Source of the DNA: Betaproteobacteria bacterium
GTDB lineage: Bacteria > Pseudomonadota > Gammaproteobacteria > Burkholderiales > Burkholderiaceae
Reading direction: 5' to 3'
Length of the DNA stretch: 28,290 nucleotides
Assembly: GCA_009921765.1 (NCBI GenBank)
Contig: RFXC01000025.1
Location: 1 to 28,290 of the forward strand
Shown: piece after piece, positions 15,929-23,806 of the stretch
Layout of the letters: each line of letters begins with the position of its first letter
Position numbering within the stretch: position 1 is the first letter of the stretch
Position numbers and translations under genes: made by a program
The notes under the pieces: generated by a model
Seen by the model: only the letters and a program-made list of their open reading frames with translations
The model's database searches: none
What the model was told of the DNA's origin: nothing

Positions 15929-16360
15929 TCAGCGACTGCGATTGGCGAGCGTGCAGCGGCAGCTCCCGGCTTGGTGGAGTTCGATCATGTTCCCGCGGGG
16001 GTCATTGACGAACAACTGCTCGAGCTCGGGGTTGGCCGCGCGGGTGGTCCAGTAGGGAATCCCCAAACGCTCGAGCTCGGCCTTGGTTTCGGGAACGCTT
16101 TCGACGCCAAGCGCAACATGCGGCGCAGCAGGGTCTTGTTCGGGGCTGCGGGCGAGCGGCGACGGAACGCTGCCGCCGATGAGATGCAGTTGCCCCACGT
16201 CGCCCACGTTGATCCAGAAGCCTGGAATGCCCGGAATGGTCGGGCGGCCCTTGTCAGCCTCCATGCCCAGCACCTTCGTGTAGAAATCGAGTACCGCCTG
16301 CTCCGAAACGCCGTCGATACGAATGGCGTGATGATGGATTTCAAGCACCTTGATGGCCAT
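15929..16360 (-). CDS. VOC/glyoxalase-fold protein
   Basis: The 143-residue protein is a vicinal-oxygen-chelate fold member with two beta-alpha-beta-beta-beta halves. Likely metal ligands are in EIHHHAIRI (N-terminal His), GQLHLIGG, PHVALGV and NMIELHQ (C-terminal Glu). Such proteins include glyoxalase I, dioxygenases, epimerases and resistance proteins, so the reaction is open. The ATG at 16360 has AAAGGAG about seven bases upstream; an open extension to 16675 overlaps the monooxygenase gene and is rejected. It is the last gene of the long minus-strand run and sits 92 bases downstream of the flavin monooxygenase gene. An isomerase, dioxygenase or epimerase role in that pathway is plausible. 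It ends only 15 bases from the stop of the convergent pseudogene. Confidence 0.88.
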   Translation of the reverse strand: MAIKVLEIHHHAIRIDGVSEQAVLDFYTKVLGMEADKGRPTIPGIPGFWINVGDVGQLHLIGGSVPSPLARSPEQDPAAPHVALGVESVPETKAELERLGIPYWTTRAANPELEQLFVNDPRGNMIELHQAGSCRCTLANRSR

Positions 16361-16452
16361 GGGAGGTCTCCTTTGCGGTTGGGATCGGTTAACGCTAACG
16401 CACGACAATGAGCGCCTGGCCAGGATATGGGCTTGCCATGACGCCGGTTGAC

Positions 16453-17649
16453 TCAGAGCAATGGGTTGGCAACGTCTCCGCCAAGCGCGCTCAACCCCCA
16501 ATTGGTGAACTGCAGGTCGCTGCCCAGAAGGAAATGGCTTGAACCGGAGTGGGCGTCGCGAAAAATTCTTTGAATCGGATAAGCATCGTAAATGCCATTT
16601 GCGCCCGCCATTGCATGAAGCATATCGACAGCCTCGGTGCAAAGGCCGACTGCATAGGCGACATCGCGCTTGCAACGCAGCTTGGTCTCCAGGTCGGGCA
16701 CCTGATGACGGTTGGCGAGCTCCTGGGCCTCCATGAATTCGCCGCGAATGATCCGACGCGCGGCATCGATACGGGCGGCTGCAGCAGCGATCTTGATCTG
16801 GATCGGCTGAACGTCACGCAGCTTCACGCCGGTATAACTTCCGCTTCGTTCCTTGATGAATGCGATGGTTTGCTCGAGCGCGGCCTGGGCATTGCCAACC
16901 AGCACAGATCCCACGATGTGGCCCGCCATCATCGGCAGTGCAACTCGGTACACCGCGGCGGGGTTGGCGCGCGCGCCGGGATGATCGCCGCCGCGGGTGT
17001 TGTACATGCATGACGCACGGTAAGTGGGAACGAATACGTCTTTGGCGACAACGGTCATGCTTCCGGTTGAACGCATGCCCAGGACACGCCAGTCATCGAC
17101 CACCTCATACTCGGATTTGTGCAGCAGGCAAAGACGATGGTCGATCACCTTGTTGTTGTCGTCGCGAATGGTGGCCGCGAGCATGTTCCAATCCGAGACG
17201 TTCACACCACTTGAAAAATTCCAGCGGCCGCTGATGACGAACCCGCCTTCCACCGCGCGGCCCTGACCTTGAGCGGCTGCGACGCCCGACGCAATACACG
17301 CCTCGCGGTCTTGACCCCAGATCCACTCCTGGCCGCCTTCTTCGTACAGGGCGAGCATCCAGTGATGAATGAGCAGGTTGACGGCCGTCCAGGAAGTGGA
17401 CGCACAACCGCGAGCCAGCTCGTGACCGATGTCGAAGGTGGCGACGATGTCGAGCTCCATCCCGCCCCATCGCTTGGGCTGCAGGGCCCGCAGCAGGCCG
17501 CTGCGATGAAGCTCGTCCATGGTTTCCGGCGGGATGATCCGTCCGCGTTCAGCCTCCTGGGCCCGCTCCCGGAGCACCGGAATCATTGCAGTGGCGCGGC
17601 CGATTGCCTCATCGTAGGTCACATCGGCGAAAGACCGGGAGTCATGCAT
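16453..17649 (-). CDS. Acyl-CoA dehydrogenase-fold flavin-dependent monooxygenase (group D type)
   Basis: The 398-residue protein has the acyl-CoA dehydrogenase fold but resembles HsaA/DszC-type oxygenase components, which take reduced flavin from a separate reductase. Supporting segments are the N-terminal helix region with IIPPETMDELHRSGLLRAL, the beta-domain piece ISGRWNFSSGVNVSDWN, MRSTGSMTVVAKDVFVP, and the C-terminal IFRDAHSGSSHFLLGSDLQF. The last lies where group D members carry the catalytic His (here in AHSGSSH). The catalytic Glu of true acyl-CoA dehydrogenases is not evident. ATG at 17649 has AAGGAG seven bases upstream. It lies 88 bases after the E2 gene on the same strand. No flavin reductase is in the window, so it would depend on one from elsewhere. 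A dehydrogenase role is a less likely alternative. Confidence 0.85.
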   Translation of the reverse strand: MHDSRSFADVTYDEAIGRATAMIPVLRERAQEAERGRIIPPETMDELHRSGLLRALQPKRWGGMELDIVATFDIGHELARGCASTSWTAVNLLIHHWMLALYEEGGQEWIWGQDREACIASGVAAAQGQGRAVEGGFVISGRWNFSSGVNVSDWNMLAATIRDDNNKVIDHRLCLLHKSEYEVVDDWRVLGMRSTGSMTVVAKDVFVPTYRASCMYNTRGGDHPGARANPAAVYRVALPMMAGHIVGSVLVGNAQAALEQTIAFIKERSGSYTGVKLRDVQPIQIKIAAAAARIDAARRIIRGEFMEAQELANRHQVPDLETKLRCKRDVAYAVGLCTEAVDMLHAMAGANGIYDAYPIQRIFRDAHSGSSHFLLGSDLQFTNWGLSALGGDVANPLL

Positions 17650-17737
17650 CCGTCATCTCCTTCGGAATTCTTGGTGAGCGTTGTGGCCGCAATCCTGGTG
17701 ACCGCGATGGGGTTGGTTGGTTCGAAATGCTGGCGAA

Positions 17738-19003
17738 TCAGACAACCAGACTGAAGGGGTTTTCGAGCAGCGCTTTGAGCGTTGCAAGAAAGCGGGCGGC
17801 CTGTGCGCCGTCGATCACCCGGTGGTCCGAAGTGAGCGTCAGTCGCATGACCCCGCGTTCACGAGGCACCCCGGCATCAAGCCAGACTTCCCGGCTGATT
17901 CCACCCACCGCAAGGATGGCGGCCTGAGGAGGGTTGAGGATGGCGGTAAACGACTCGACACCGAACATGCCAAGATTTGATACCGTGAATGTCCCACCCT
18001 GGTATTCATTCACCAACAGTTGCCCACGTTGCGCCTTGTCGGCGAGCGCTCTGATTTCTGTGGCTGCGGCAATCAGCCCTTTCTGGTCGGCATTGCGCAG
18101 GACCGGGGTGATCAGGCCGTCGTCGATTGCCACGGCGATAGAGATATCGATGTCCTCGAAGATCCTGATGGCTTCGCCCGTGAAGCTCGCGTTGATCCCG
18201 GGATGCTCCCGGAGCGCAAGCGCGCAGGCGCGAACCACCACATCATTGACGCTCACCTGCACAGACCGCGCGCGGGCAAGCTGCGAACGGAATTCGGTGA
18301 GCGGGTCGGTGAGGACTTTGACAGTCGTGAAGAACACCGGTGCGCCCTGAGCGGACTCCATCATCCTGCGCGCAATGGACCGACGTACTGCGGACAGCGG
18401 CAGGTCACGGAACTGGTCAGATCGTTTCAACGTGGCGGGCTGCGCAGTCGTGCCCGATGTGCCTGCGACTGCCTGAGCAACAAAGGCCGTGATGTCCCTC
18501 TCGATGATTCGTCCGCCTGGGCCACTGCCTTGAAGTTGGTCAATGGGGACGCCAGACTCGCGCGCCAGTCGTCTTGCACGCGGCGAAGCGTGCGACCTGC
18601 CAGTCGGGGCGGTGTCTGCAAAACGGTCATCTGATACGTTCGATAGGAAGGCGGGTTCTTGCGTCGGCGTTTTTACCGACTCGGCGAAGACAGCCGCAGC
18701 CGGCGCTGGTGGTGCGACAGCTGCGGGTGGTGGTGTTGGCACCGGCGTGGCAGCGCCTTTGGCGGGGTGTTCGTCCAGGACCGCAAGCTCCTGATCAACC
18801 TTTATGGTGGCCCCTTCCGCCGCCTTGATTTCGATCAGATACCCTTCGTCGGTGCTTTCAATGTCGGTGAGCGTCTTGTCGGTTTCAACGCTGAACAGCG
18901 GGTCGCCGCGTCGCACGAAAGCCCCGATCGGAACAAGCCACTTCACCAGCGTTGCTTCCTCGATCGCCGGTCCGAGGGTCGGCAGGATCACGGGTATGGG
19001 CAT
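17738..19003 (-). CDS. Dihydrolipoyl acyltransferase (E2) of a 2-oxoacid dehydrogenase complex
   Basis: The 421-residue protein has three ordered parts. A lipoyl domain (about residues 1-75) has the lipoylation Lys at K43 in ETDKT. After an Ala/Pro-rich linker comes a peripheral subunit-binding domain around SPRARRLARESGVPIDQLQG. A catalytic acyltransferase domain follows, ending in DHRVIDGAQAARF with the HxxxDG residues near 394-398. It transfers an acyl group from lipoate to CoA, and with the fused E1 encoded across the divergent spacer would form the complex. The ATG at 19003 has AGAGGA about six bases upstream; an extension to 19204 overlaps the livF-like gene and is rejected. It follows livF by 55 bases and precedes the monooxygenase. 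Only one lipoyl domain is present, as in acetoin and branched-chain type E2s. Substrate class unresolved. Confidence 0.92.
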   Translation of the reverse strand: MPIPVILPTLGPAIEEATLVKWLVPIGAFVRRGDPLFSVETDKTLTDIESTDEGYLIEIKAAEGATIKVDQELAVLDEHPAKGAATPVPTPPPAAVAPPAPAAAVFAESVKTPTQEPAFLSNVSDDRFADTAPTGRSHASPRARRLARESGVPIDQLQGSGPGGRIIERDITAFVAQAVAGTSGTTAQPATLKRSDQFRDLPLSAVRRSIARRMMESAQGAPVFFTTVKVLTDPLTEFRSQLARARSVQVSVNDVVVRACALALREHPGINASFTGEAIRIFEDIDISIAVAIDDGLITPVLRNADQKGLIAAATEIRALADKAQRGQLLVNEYQGGTFTVSNLGMFGVESFTAILNPPQAAILAVGGISREVWLDAGVPRERGVMRLTLTSDHRVIDGAQAARFLATLKALLENPFSLVV

Positions 19004-19058
19004 GAATGGTCCTCTGACAGGTGAGACACGGACGCGGCACTGACGCCCGAAGCGGTGC

Positions 19059-19772
19059 CTATCCGCCGAGATAGGCCTTGACGAGTTTCTCGTCAGCCAG
19101 GAAGCCGGCCCATTCTCCGGGGCCGACGGTGTGAACAATTTTCCCAACGGACATGACGTAGCCTCGATCGGCGATTTCGGATACCAGCGCAACGTTCTGC
19201 TCAACCAGTAGCAGGCTGATTCCGCGTTCCCGTAAACCGCCTAAAACCCGGAGGATGTCCTTCACGATCTTCGGCGCGAGACCCGTTGACGGTTCGTCCA
19301 TGATCAGCAGATCGGGTTGCATCAGGAGCGCCCGGGCGATGGCGACCATCTGCTGCTCGCCGCCGCTTAGCAGTTCAACCGGACTGGCGTGGCGCTCTGC
19401 GATGATTGGGAACAGCTTGGCCGTGTCTTCGTAGGTGATTCGGGTCGATGCTGTGGGTCGGGCGTTGACTTCTGCGAGCCTAAGGTTTTCGCGTACTGTC
19501 AGCTCGCCCCAGAGACGCCGGTTTTCAAGCACGACTGCGATCCCGTGCCGCATCCGCTTGTGGGTGGGTACGTGGGTGAGGTCAGCGCCGTTCTTGATGA
19601 TCTTTCCCGCACTGGGGGCGATCAGGCCGCAGATCGTTCGCACCAGGGTGGTTTTTCCAGCGCCGTTGGCGCCAACAATCGCCACGACCTCACCATCACC
19701 GATGCGGATCCCGATATCGCGCAGGATCGTCATCTTGCCGTAGCCGCTTGCGAGCTGATGCGTCTCAAGCAT
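19059..19772 (-). CDS. Branched-chain amino acid-type ABC transporter ATPase, LivF-like
   Basis: The 237-residue ATPase has Walker A GANGAGKT at residues 34-41, the signature ELLSGGEQQMVAIARAL, Walker B DLLIMDEPS, and the switch region LLLVEQNV, all typical of LivF. It energises the importer together with the LivG-like partner. The ATG at 19772 has a GGGGG-containing site four to five bases upstream and lies 23 bases after the livG stop. It is the last of the five transporter genes, with the E2 gene 55 bases downstream. High-affinity branched-chain amino acid, amide, urea or aromatic acid importers all share this fold, so the ligand must come from the catabolic context. Confidence 0.93.
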   Translation of the reverse strand: MLETHQLASGYGKMTILRDIGIRIGDGEVVAIVGANGAGKTTLVRTICGLIAPSAGKIIKNGADLTHVPTHKRMRHGIAVVLENRRLWGELTVRENLRLAEVNARPTASTRITYEDTAKLFPIIAERHASPVELLSGGEQQMVAIARALLMQPDLLIMDEPSTGLAPKIVKDILRVLGGLRERGISLLLVEQNVALVSEIADRGYVMSVGKIVHTVGPGEWAGFLADEKLVKAYLGG

Positions 19773-19795
19773 GACGCCCCCTGGGCAATTGCGTG

Positions 19796-20548
19796 CTACG
19801 CGCCAAGGTAGACCTCGCGTACCTTCGGGTTTTGCTGGATGTCGTCCATAGTGCCGGTGGCGACGATCTCGCCAAAATAAAGCACATGCACCATGCTCGC
19901 CACGTTCATGAGTTGCATGTCATGGGAGACGAGGAGCAGCGTCATACCTTCGTTGTTCAAAGTCTTGAGCCACTCACCGAGTTGCGAAACCTCTTCGGCA
20001 GTCAGACCCGACGAGGGTTCGTCAAGGAGCAGCAGTTGGGGCTTGCCAGCATAGGTTCGAGCGAGCTCAAGCATTCGCCGCTGTCCGCTTGTGAGGAGAC
20101 CGGCTGCAGTCGCATGGAGACGCTCAAGACCGAATCGTCGGCAGAGTTCATGCGCCTGATCGCGCATCATTGCGACGTCTCGCCGGGCGCCTGGCAGGCG
20201 CAGCATGTCCGAGAGCACTCCCGAACGGGTGAGCTTGTAGGCACCTGCCATCAGGTTCTCGATCACGGTCATGTGCTCGAACACCTTGGGAGTTTGAAAG
20301 GTCCGCACGAGTCCCGCCCGGCTGCGTGCCTCAACGCTCATGGCCGAAAGATCGGTGCCGTTCAGCAAAACCTTGCCTGCCCGGGGGACCAGAAATCCGT
20401 TGATGATGTTGAAGAGCGTGCTTTTGCCGGATCCATTGGGACCAATCAGCCCAACGATTTTCCCAGCCGGCACCTCGAAGCTGACATTGGTCAGAACATT
20501 CAGGCCGCCGAAGCTGTGGCCGATTTCGCGAACGTCGAGCGAGGTCAT
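19796..20548 (-). CDS. Branched-chain amino acid-type ABC transporter ATPase, LivG-like
   Basis: The 250-residue ATPase has Walker A GPNGSGKST at residues 36-44, the signature LLTSGQRRMLELARTYA, Walker B LLLLDEPSSGL and an H-loop LLVSHDMQLM. Its signature motif LTSGQ differs slightly from the LivG norm but keeps the essential Ser-Gly-Gln. The ATG at 20548 overlaps the livM stop in an ATGA arrangement, so the two are translationally coupled. A longer frame to 20878 crosses the permease gene and is rejected. It forms the ATPase dimer with LivF. The C-terminal segment after the H-loop (VHVLYFGEIVATGTMDDIQ) fits the LivG family. Confidence 0.93.
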   Translation of the reverse strand: MTSLDVREIGHSFGGLNVLTNVSFEVPAGKIVGLIGPNGSGKSTLFNIINGFLVPRAGKVLLNGTDLSAMSVEARSRAGLVRTFQTPKVFEHMTVIENLMAGAYKLTRSGVLSDMLRLPGARRDVAMMRDQAHELCRRFGLERLHATAAGLLTSGQRRMLELARTYAGKPQLLLLDEPSSGLTAEEVSQLGEWLKTLNNEGMTLLLVSHDMQLMNVASMVHVLYFGEIVATGTMDDIQQNPKVREVYLGA

Positions 20549-21504
20549 CGCCGGGCCTCTGCCGTTGGAGACTCGCCCGAGCGCCGGTTTTGCCACCAGC
20601 GTTCGACGGTACCGACGATACCGTGCGGCGCTGCGATCACGACAACCACCAGGGCAAGGCCGAATACGATGCCGTGGAAGTCCCCGATCTTCGAGAGCAC
20701 CTCTGGAACAAATGTGATGAAGAGTGCGCCAACGATGATGCCCGCGATGGACCCCGCACCGCCGATGACTGGAATCAGCAGAAAGAGGATCGCCTTGTCG
20801 ATTGAAAAACTGGCAACGCTGACGTAGCCGGTGTAGTGGGCGAACAGGCTTCCGGAAAGACTGCCCAGCATCGCGCAAAGCACGAACATCTGGACACGCA
20901 GACTGTGAATGTCGATGGCGAGCACACGGGCTGCATCAATGGCGTCACGCATGCCCCGCATGGCAAGACCAGTACGTCCGCTCACCAGGTTGTGCACCAG
21001 AAGCATGGCGAGCGCTGCGGTGATCCAGGCGGCGTAGTAGAACGACTGCGGCGTATCGAGCACCACGCCGAACGCGCCCAGCTTGGGGATTCCGCCCAGA
21101 CCGATGGTTCCGCCCGTGAGCCAGTCCCATTCGAAAAACAGTGCGCTTGCAATCATGGCGAGCGCCAGCGTGGCGACCGCCAGAAAATATCCGCGGAGCC
21201 TGAGCACAGGCCAGCCCAGCGCAAGCGCAATGACTGCGCTGGTGAGGAGTCCGGCAGCGACGCCAACGATCATGGGCAGCTTCAAAGTCACCGTGACAAT
21301 CGCTGACGCGTAGGCGCCGATCGCATAAAACGCGGACTGTGCGAGGGTCACGATGCCGCAATGTCCCAAGAGCAGTCCCACGCCCAGGCCGGCGACCGAA
21401 TAAATGGCAGCGAAGACCAGCAGATCGGTGAAATGCCTGGGCAGCACCATTGGCAGCACGGCCCAGACCAGGATTGCGATTGCAAACAGCACGCGCCGAT
21501 TCAT
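20545..21504 (-). CDS. Branched-chain amino acid-type ABC permease, LivM-like
   Basis: The 319-residue polytopic inner-membrane protein begins MNRRVLFAIAILVWAVLPMV and has many hydrophobic helices, with the LivM-type region LLLGHCGIVTLAQSAFYAIG. In the usual motif the residues are GxxGxxSLGQxAF; here TLAQSAF replaces SLGQAAF. The ATP-binding coupling region GLAMRGMRDAIDAARVLAID is intact. The ATG at 21504 is chosen by homology and because it leaves four bases after the livH stop; an extension to 21555 is rejected. The C-terminus overlaps livG by four bases. Together with LivH it forms the transmembrane channel. The basic tail after the last helix (WWQNRRSGE) faces the cytoplasm. Confidence 0.93.
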   Translation of the reverse strand: MNRRVLFAIAILVWAVLPMVLPRHFTDLLVFAAIYSVAGLGVGLLLGHCGIVTLAQSAFYAIGAYASAIVTVTLKLPMIVGVAAGLLTSAVIALALGWPVLRLRGYFLAVATLALAMIASALFFEWDWLTGGTIGLGGIPKLGAFGVVLDTPQSFYYAAWITAALAMLLVHNLVSGRTGLAMRGMRDAIDAARVLAIDIHSLRVQMFVLCAMLGSLSGSLFAHYTGYVSVASFSIDKAILFLLIPVIGGAGSIAGIIVGALFITFVPEVLSKIGDFHGIVFGLALVVVVIAAPHGIVGTVERWWQNRRSGESPTAEARR

Positions 21505-21508
21505 GGTG

Positions 21509-22396
21509 TCAACCGCCCGCCCGGCCGGCGCGACCGAGGATGCCGTGCGGCACAAGAATCATGATGACAATCAGTACGGTGAGAGCGACCACATCCTTGT
21601 ATGCCGAGGCGATAAAGACGATGGCAAGGGATTCGAGCAGTCCGAGCATGAGCCCGCCTACGATTGCGCCCATCGGATTGGTGAGTCCCCCAATCATGGC
21701 GGCGCAGAAGCCTTTCAAGGTGAACACCAGCCCCATATAAAAACTGAGGGGCACGAGCGGCGCAACCAGGAGCCCCGCCAACGCGCCGAGCAAACCACCC
21801 ATGCCGTAGGTTGCCGTGCGCATGAGGTCGACGTTGATTCCGGTGGTGGATGCGCCATCGGCATCGATGGAGGCAGCCATCATCGACAGGCCGATGTTGG
21901 TTTTACGGTAGAACGCGCGCAGCGCAATGACGATCAGCGCAGTGATCACGATGACCCAGATCGCGTGGTAGCGGATGGTGGCATCAAACAGGATTGCCAC
22001 GCCATCGGACCCGATCGAGGGCAGCGTGAAGTAATCGCGTCCAGCAAAGAACAACACTGCGGCCGAGATGGCGAAGGCGATTCCGATGGTGAGCAACAGG
22101 AATGCGTCTTCCTGTGCGCGACGCCGGATCATGGGTCGGACCAAAAAGAGGTCGATCAGGACACCCGTTGCGGCGCCAGCCAGTGCACCCACCGCGAATG
22201 CCGCGGGGTACGAGAAGCCTGCTGCCTTCATGGCAAATACGCTTGCCACCGCGCCGATCAGCGAGAACTCGCCCTGAGCGGCGTTGATGGCGCGGCTTCC
22301 CTTGAAGATGACGGCGAGCCCCATGCCGATCAAGGCGTAGATCACGCCGTTGGTGACCCCGGACAAAACGGCCTGAGCGACGAGACTGAGCGTCAC
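21509..22396 (-). CDS. Branched-chain amino acid-type ABC permease, LivH-like
   Basis: The 295-residue membrane protein starts at GTG 22396, giving the family N-terminus TLSLVAQAVLSGVTNGVIYA. The open frame continues upstream to a TTG at 22429, but that codon sits inside a stem-loop and adds residues that relatives lack. LivH hallmarks are IFKGSRAINAAQGEFSLIGA, the helices SYPAAFAVGALAG, and FTLKGFCAAMIGGLTNPMGA. It pairs with LivM. The binding protein gene ends 48 bases upstream of the chosen start, with the stem-loop between. A plus-strand open frame of 388 codons across livH is rich in charged residues, has no membrane or enzyme pattern, and is a shadow. Confidence 0.92.
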   Translation of the reverse strand: MTLSLVAQAVLSGVTNGVIYALIGMGLAVIFKGSRAINAAQGEFSLIGAVASVFAMKAAGFSYPAAFAVGALAGAATGVLIDLFLVRPMIRRRAQEDAFLLLTIGIAFAISAAVLFFAGRDYFTLPSIGSDGVAILFDATIRYHAIWVIVITALIVIALRAFYRKTNIGLSMMAASIDADGASTTGINVDLMRTATYGMGGLLGALAGLLVAPLVPLSFYMGLVFTLKGFCAAMIGGLTNPMGAIVGGLMLGLLESLAIVFIASAYKDVVALTVLIVIMILVPHGILGRAGRAGG

Positions 22397-22419
22397 GGCG
22401 AGCTCAATCTCGTCCCGGC

Positions 22420-22438
22420 CCCAGGGCAAGACCCTGGG
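22420..22438. promoter_or_regulatory. Perfect 7-bp stem-loop between binding protein and livH
   Basis: CCCAGGG at 22420-22426 and CCCTGGG at 22432-22438 pair perfectly around a five-base loop in the short space between the binding-protein stop and the livH start. There is no T-tract in the minus-strand sense. Such hairpins after periplasmic binding-protein genes often protect the upstream mRNA 3' end so that the receptor is made in excess over the permease; I infer that role here. Confidence 0.5.
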
Positions 22439-22444
22439 CAGTCA

Positions 22445-23620
22445 TCACTTCGCGACGCGGAACGGCAGGCGGGTGTATTCACCCTTGACCAGCTTCGAGT
22501 AGACATAGCTCGGAAGCTTCATGCCGGTCAGGTCGGACTCGCGGAAATCATAGTCGGCCAGAACGCCTGAGTGCGGGCGGCGCAGCCACTCGCAGACTTC
22601 AGCCGGCTTCGCCTCTGGGCCAACCGCACGCAGGGCGGCGACCATGAACTGCACCATGTCCCAACCCGCAGCCTCGAAGTTTTTGGGTGTTTCCTTGTAC
22701 TCCTGGCGGTACATGTCGACGAACGCTTTCTGATGCGGCAGAGGATCTTCGCCAACGAGGAACTCGGGGATGACCACGTTGTCGGCACCTTCGCCCATGG
22801 CCTTCACGTAGGAGTATGACGATGAGCCGATGGCTGCGATGACCGGTGCCTCGAGCCGAACCTGCTTGACTGCGCGGAACGGTACGCCCGAGGTGGCGAT
22901 CACCATCACCGCTTCGGGATTGGCCGCGCGGACCTTGGCAGCCTGGGTGGTGACGTCGGTGGCGCCGATCTCGAATTTCTCGACGGTGACGAACTCCACG
23001 CCCGGGTAGGAGGAAGAGATTGCCTTGAGCGCGCCCATCACGGCGTTGCCGTAGCCCGAGTCATGCAGCACGCCGACCCGCTTTGCCTTGAGCGCTGTGG
23101 CCGCGTATTCCATGAGCGCGCGCGCATTCAGCTCCTGGGAGGGGAGCACGTGATAGATGCACTTGCGCTCGCGCTCGACCGGGACCGACAGGCCGGCGGG
23201 AACAATCTGCGGCAGTTTCAGCGGGTCTGTGATGGCACCCGTGGAAAGCGCCTGGGCAATTTGTGACGGCCCGAGAAGACCCACCACTTTTTCGTTGTGC
23301 ACCAGCGCATTCGCCTTGGTGCGCGCGTTATCGGGATTGCTTGCGTCGTCTTCGATGATCACTTTGATTGGGCGACCCCGGACACCGCCCGACGCATTGA
23401 CCGCTTTTTCGGCGAGCAGGATGCCGTTGCGGGTTGGGCCGCCAAGGCCGGCACCAGGGCCCGTGATGGCGAGAATAGCCCCGATCTTGATGGGCTCGCC
23501 GGTGGCCTGCTGAGCCCGTGCGGTACCCGGTGTTGCAAAGGCGGTGATGACGGCCGTGGCAAGCGCCGACACGCACATCAGGGCCCGCAGGCGCTGAGGA
23601 TTGACACCATGCTTGATCAT
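22445..23620 (-). CDS. Branched-chain amino acid-type ABC transporter periplasmic binding protein
   Basis: The 391-residue secreted protein has a signal peptide ending at TARAQQ (about residue 37), followed by the family opening PIKIGAILAITGPGAGLG. The typical type I binding protein elements GGVRGRPIKVIIEDDASNPDNA, VVGLLGPSQIAQ and KAKRVGVLHDSGYGNA are present. The ATG at 23620 has AAGGGGGAG five to six bases upstream, a strong site. It is the first gene of the minus-strand transporter and catabolic run, read from the divergent spacer at 23621-23806. Proteins of this class bind branched-chain amino acids but also amides, aromatic acids and short-chain acids. With no amino acid transaminase around, a non-amino-acid ligand is my inference. 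Confidence 0.93.
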   Translation of the reverse strand: MIKHGVNPQRLRALMCVSALATAVITAFATPGTARAQQATGEPIKIGAILAITGPGAGLGGPTRNGILLAEKAVNASGGVRGRPIKVIIEDDASNPDNARTKANALVHNEKVVGLLGPSQIAQALSTGAITDPLKLPQIVPAGLSVPVERERKCIYHVLPSQELNARALMEYAATALKAKRVGVLHDSGYGNAVMGALKAISSSYPGVEFVTVEKFEIGATDVTTQAAKVRAANPEAVMVIATSGVPFRAVKQVRLEAPVIAAIGSSSYSYVKAMGEGADNVVIPEFLVGEDPLPHQKAFVDMYRQEYKETPKNFEAAGWDMVQFMVAALRAVGPEAKPAEVCEWLRRPHSGVLADYDFRESDLTGMKLPSYVYSKLVKGEYTRLPFRVAK

Positions 23621-23672
23621 TTGAACTCCCCCTTATATTTTGGAATTGATGACGCTCGGTCTACTGAAACCC

Positions 23673-23695
23673 ATGTTATACGATTAAGTCAACAT
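23673..23695. promoter_or_regulatory. Imperfect palindrome in divergent spacer, putative shared operator
   Basis: ATGTT at 23673-23677 and AACAT at 23691-23695 flank a 13-base centre in the only divergent control region of the catabolic locus. The minus strand here contains TTGACT, then TATAAC, but not at standard spacing for one promoter. The half-site GTCAACA is also present in the palindrome at 276-295. The 186-base spacer shows no gene. A GntR- or LysR-type regulator is plausible, but none is encoded in the window. Confidence 0.4.
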
Positions 23696-23806
23696 ACAGC
23701 GTGCAGGTTGCGCGTCTCAAGTTTCGAATATCAATCAAGCAAAGCAATCCCGTCACCAGCAAAGACATGGTCGCGTTGGCTGTCTACGGGGAAAAGGGGA
23801 GACAGC

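Noticed and set aside
19793..20827. Plus-strand open frame of 344 codons opposite LivG and LivM
   Set aside because: No recognisable motif; the minus strand has Walker motifs and membrane helices with correct overlaps.
21404..22570. Long plus-strand open frame of 388 codons opposite the LivH gene
   Set aside because: The product is highly polar with repeated Asp, His and Gln and no domain, while the minus strand has a clear permease.
23696..23806. Promoter for the rightward run (TTGCGC and TATCAA boxes)
   Set aside because: Spacing of 15 and weak -35 match; not reliable enough to list.
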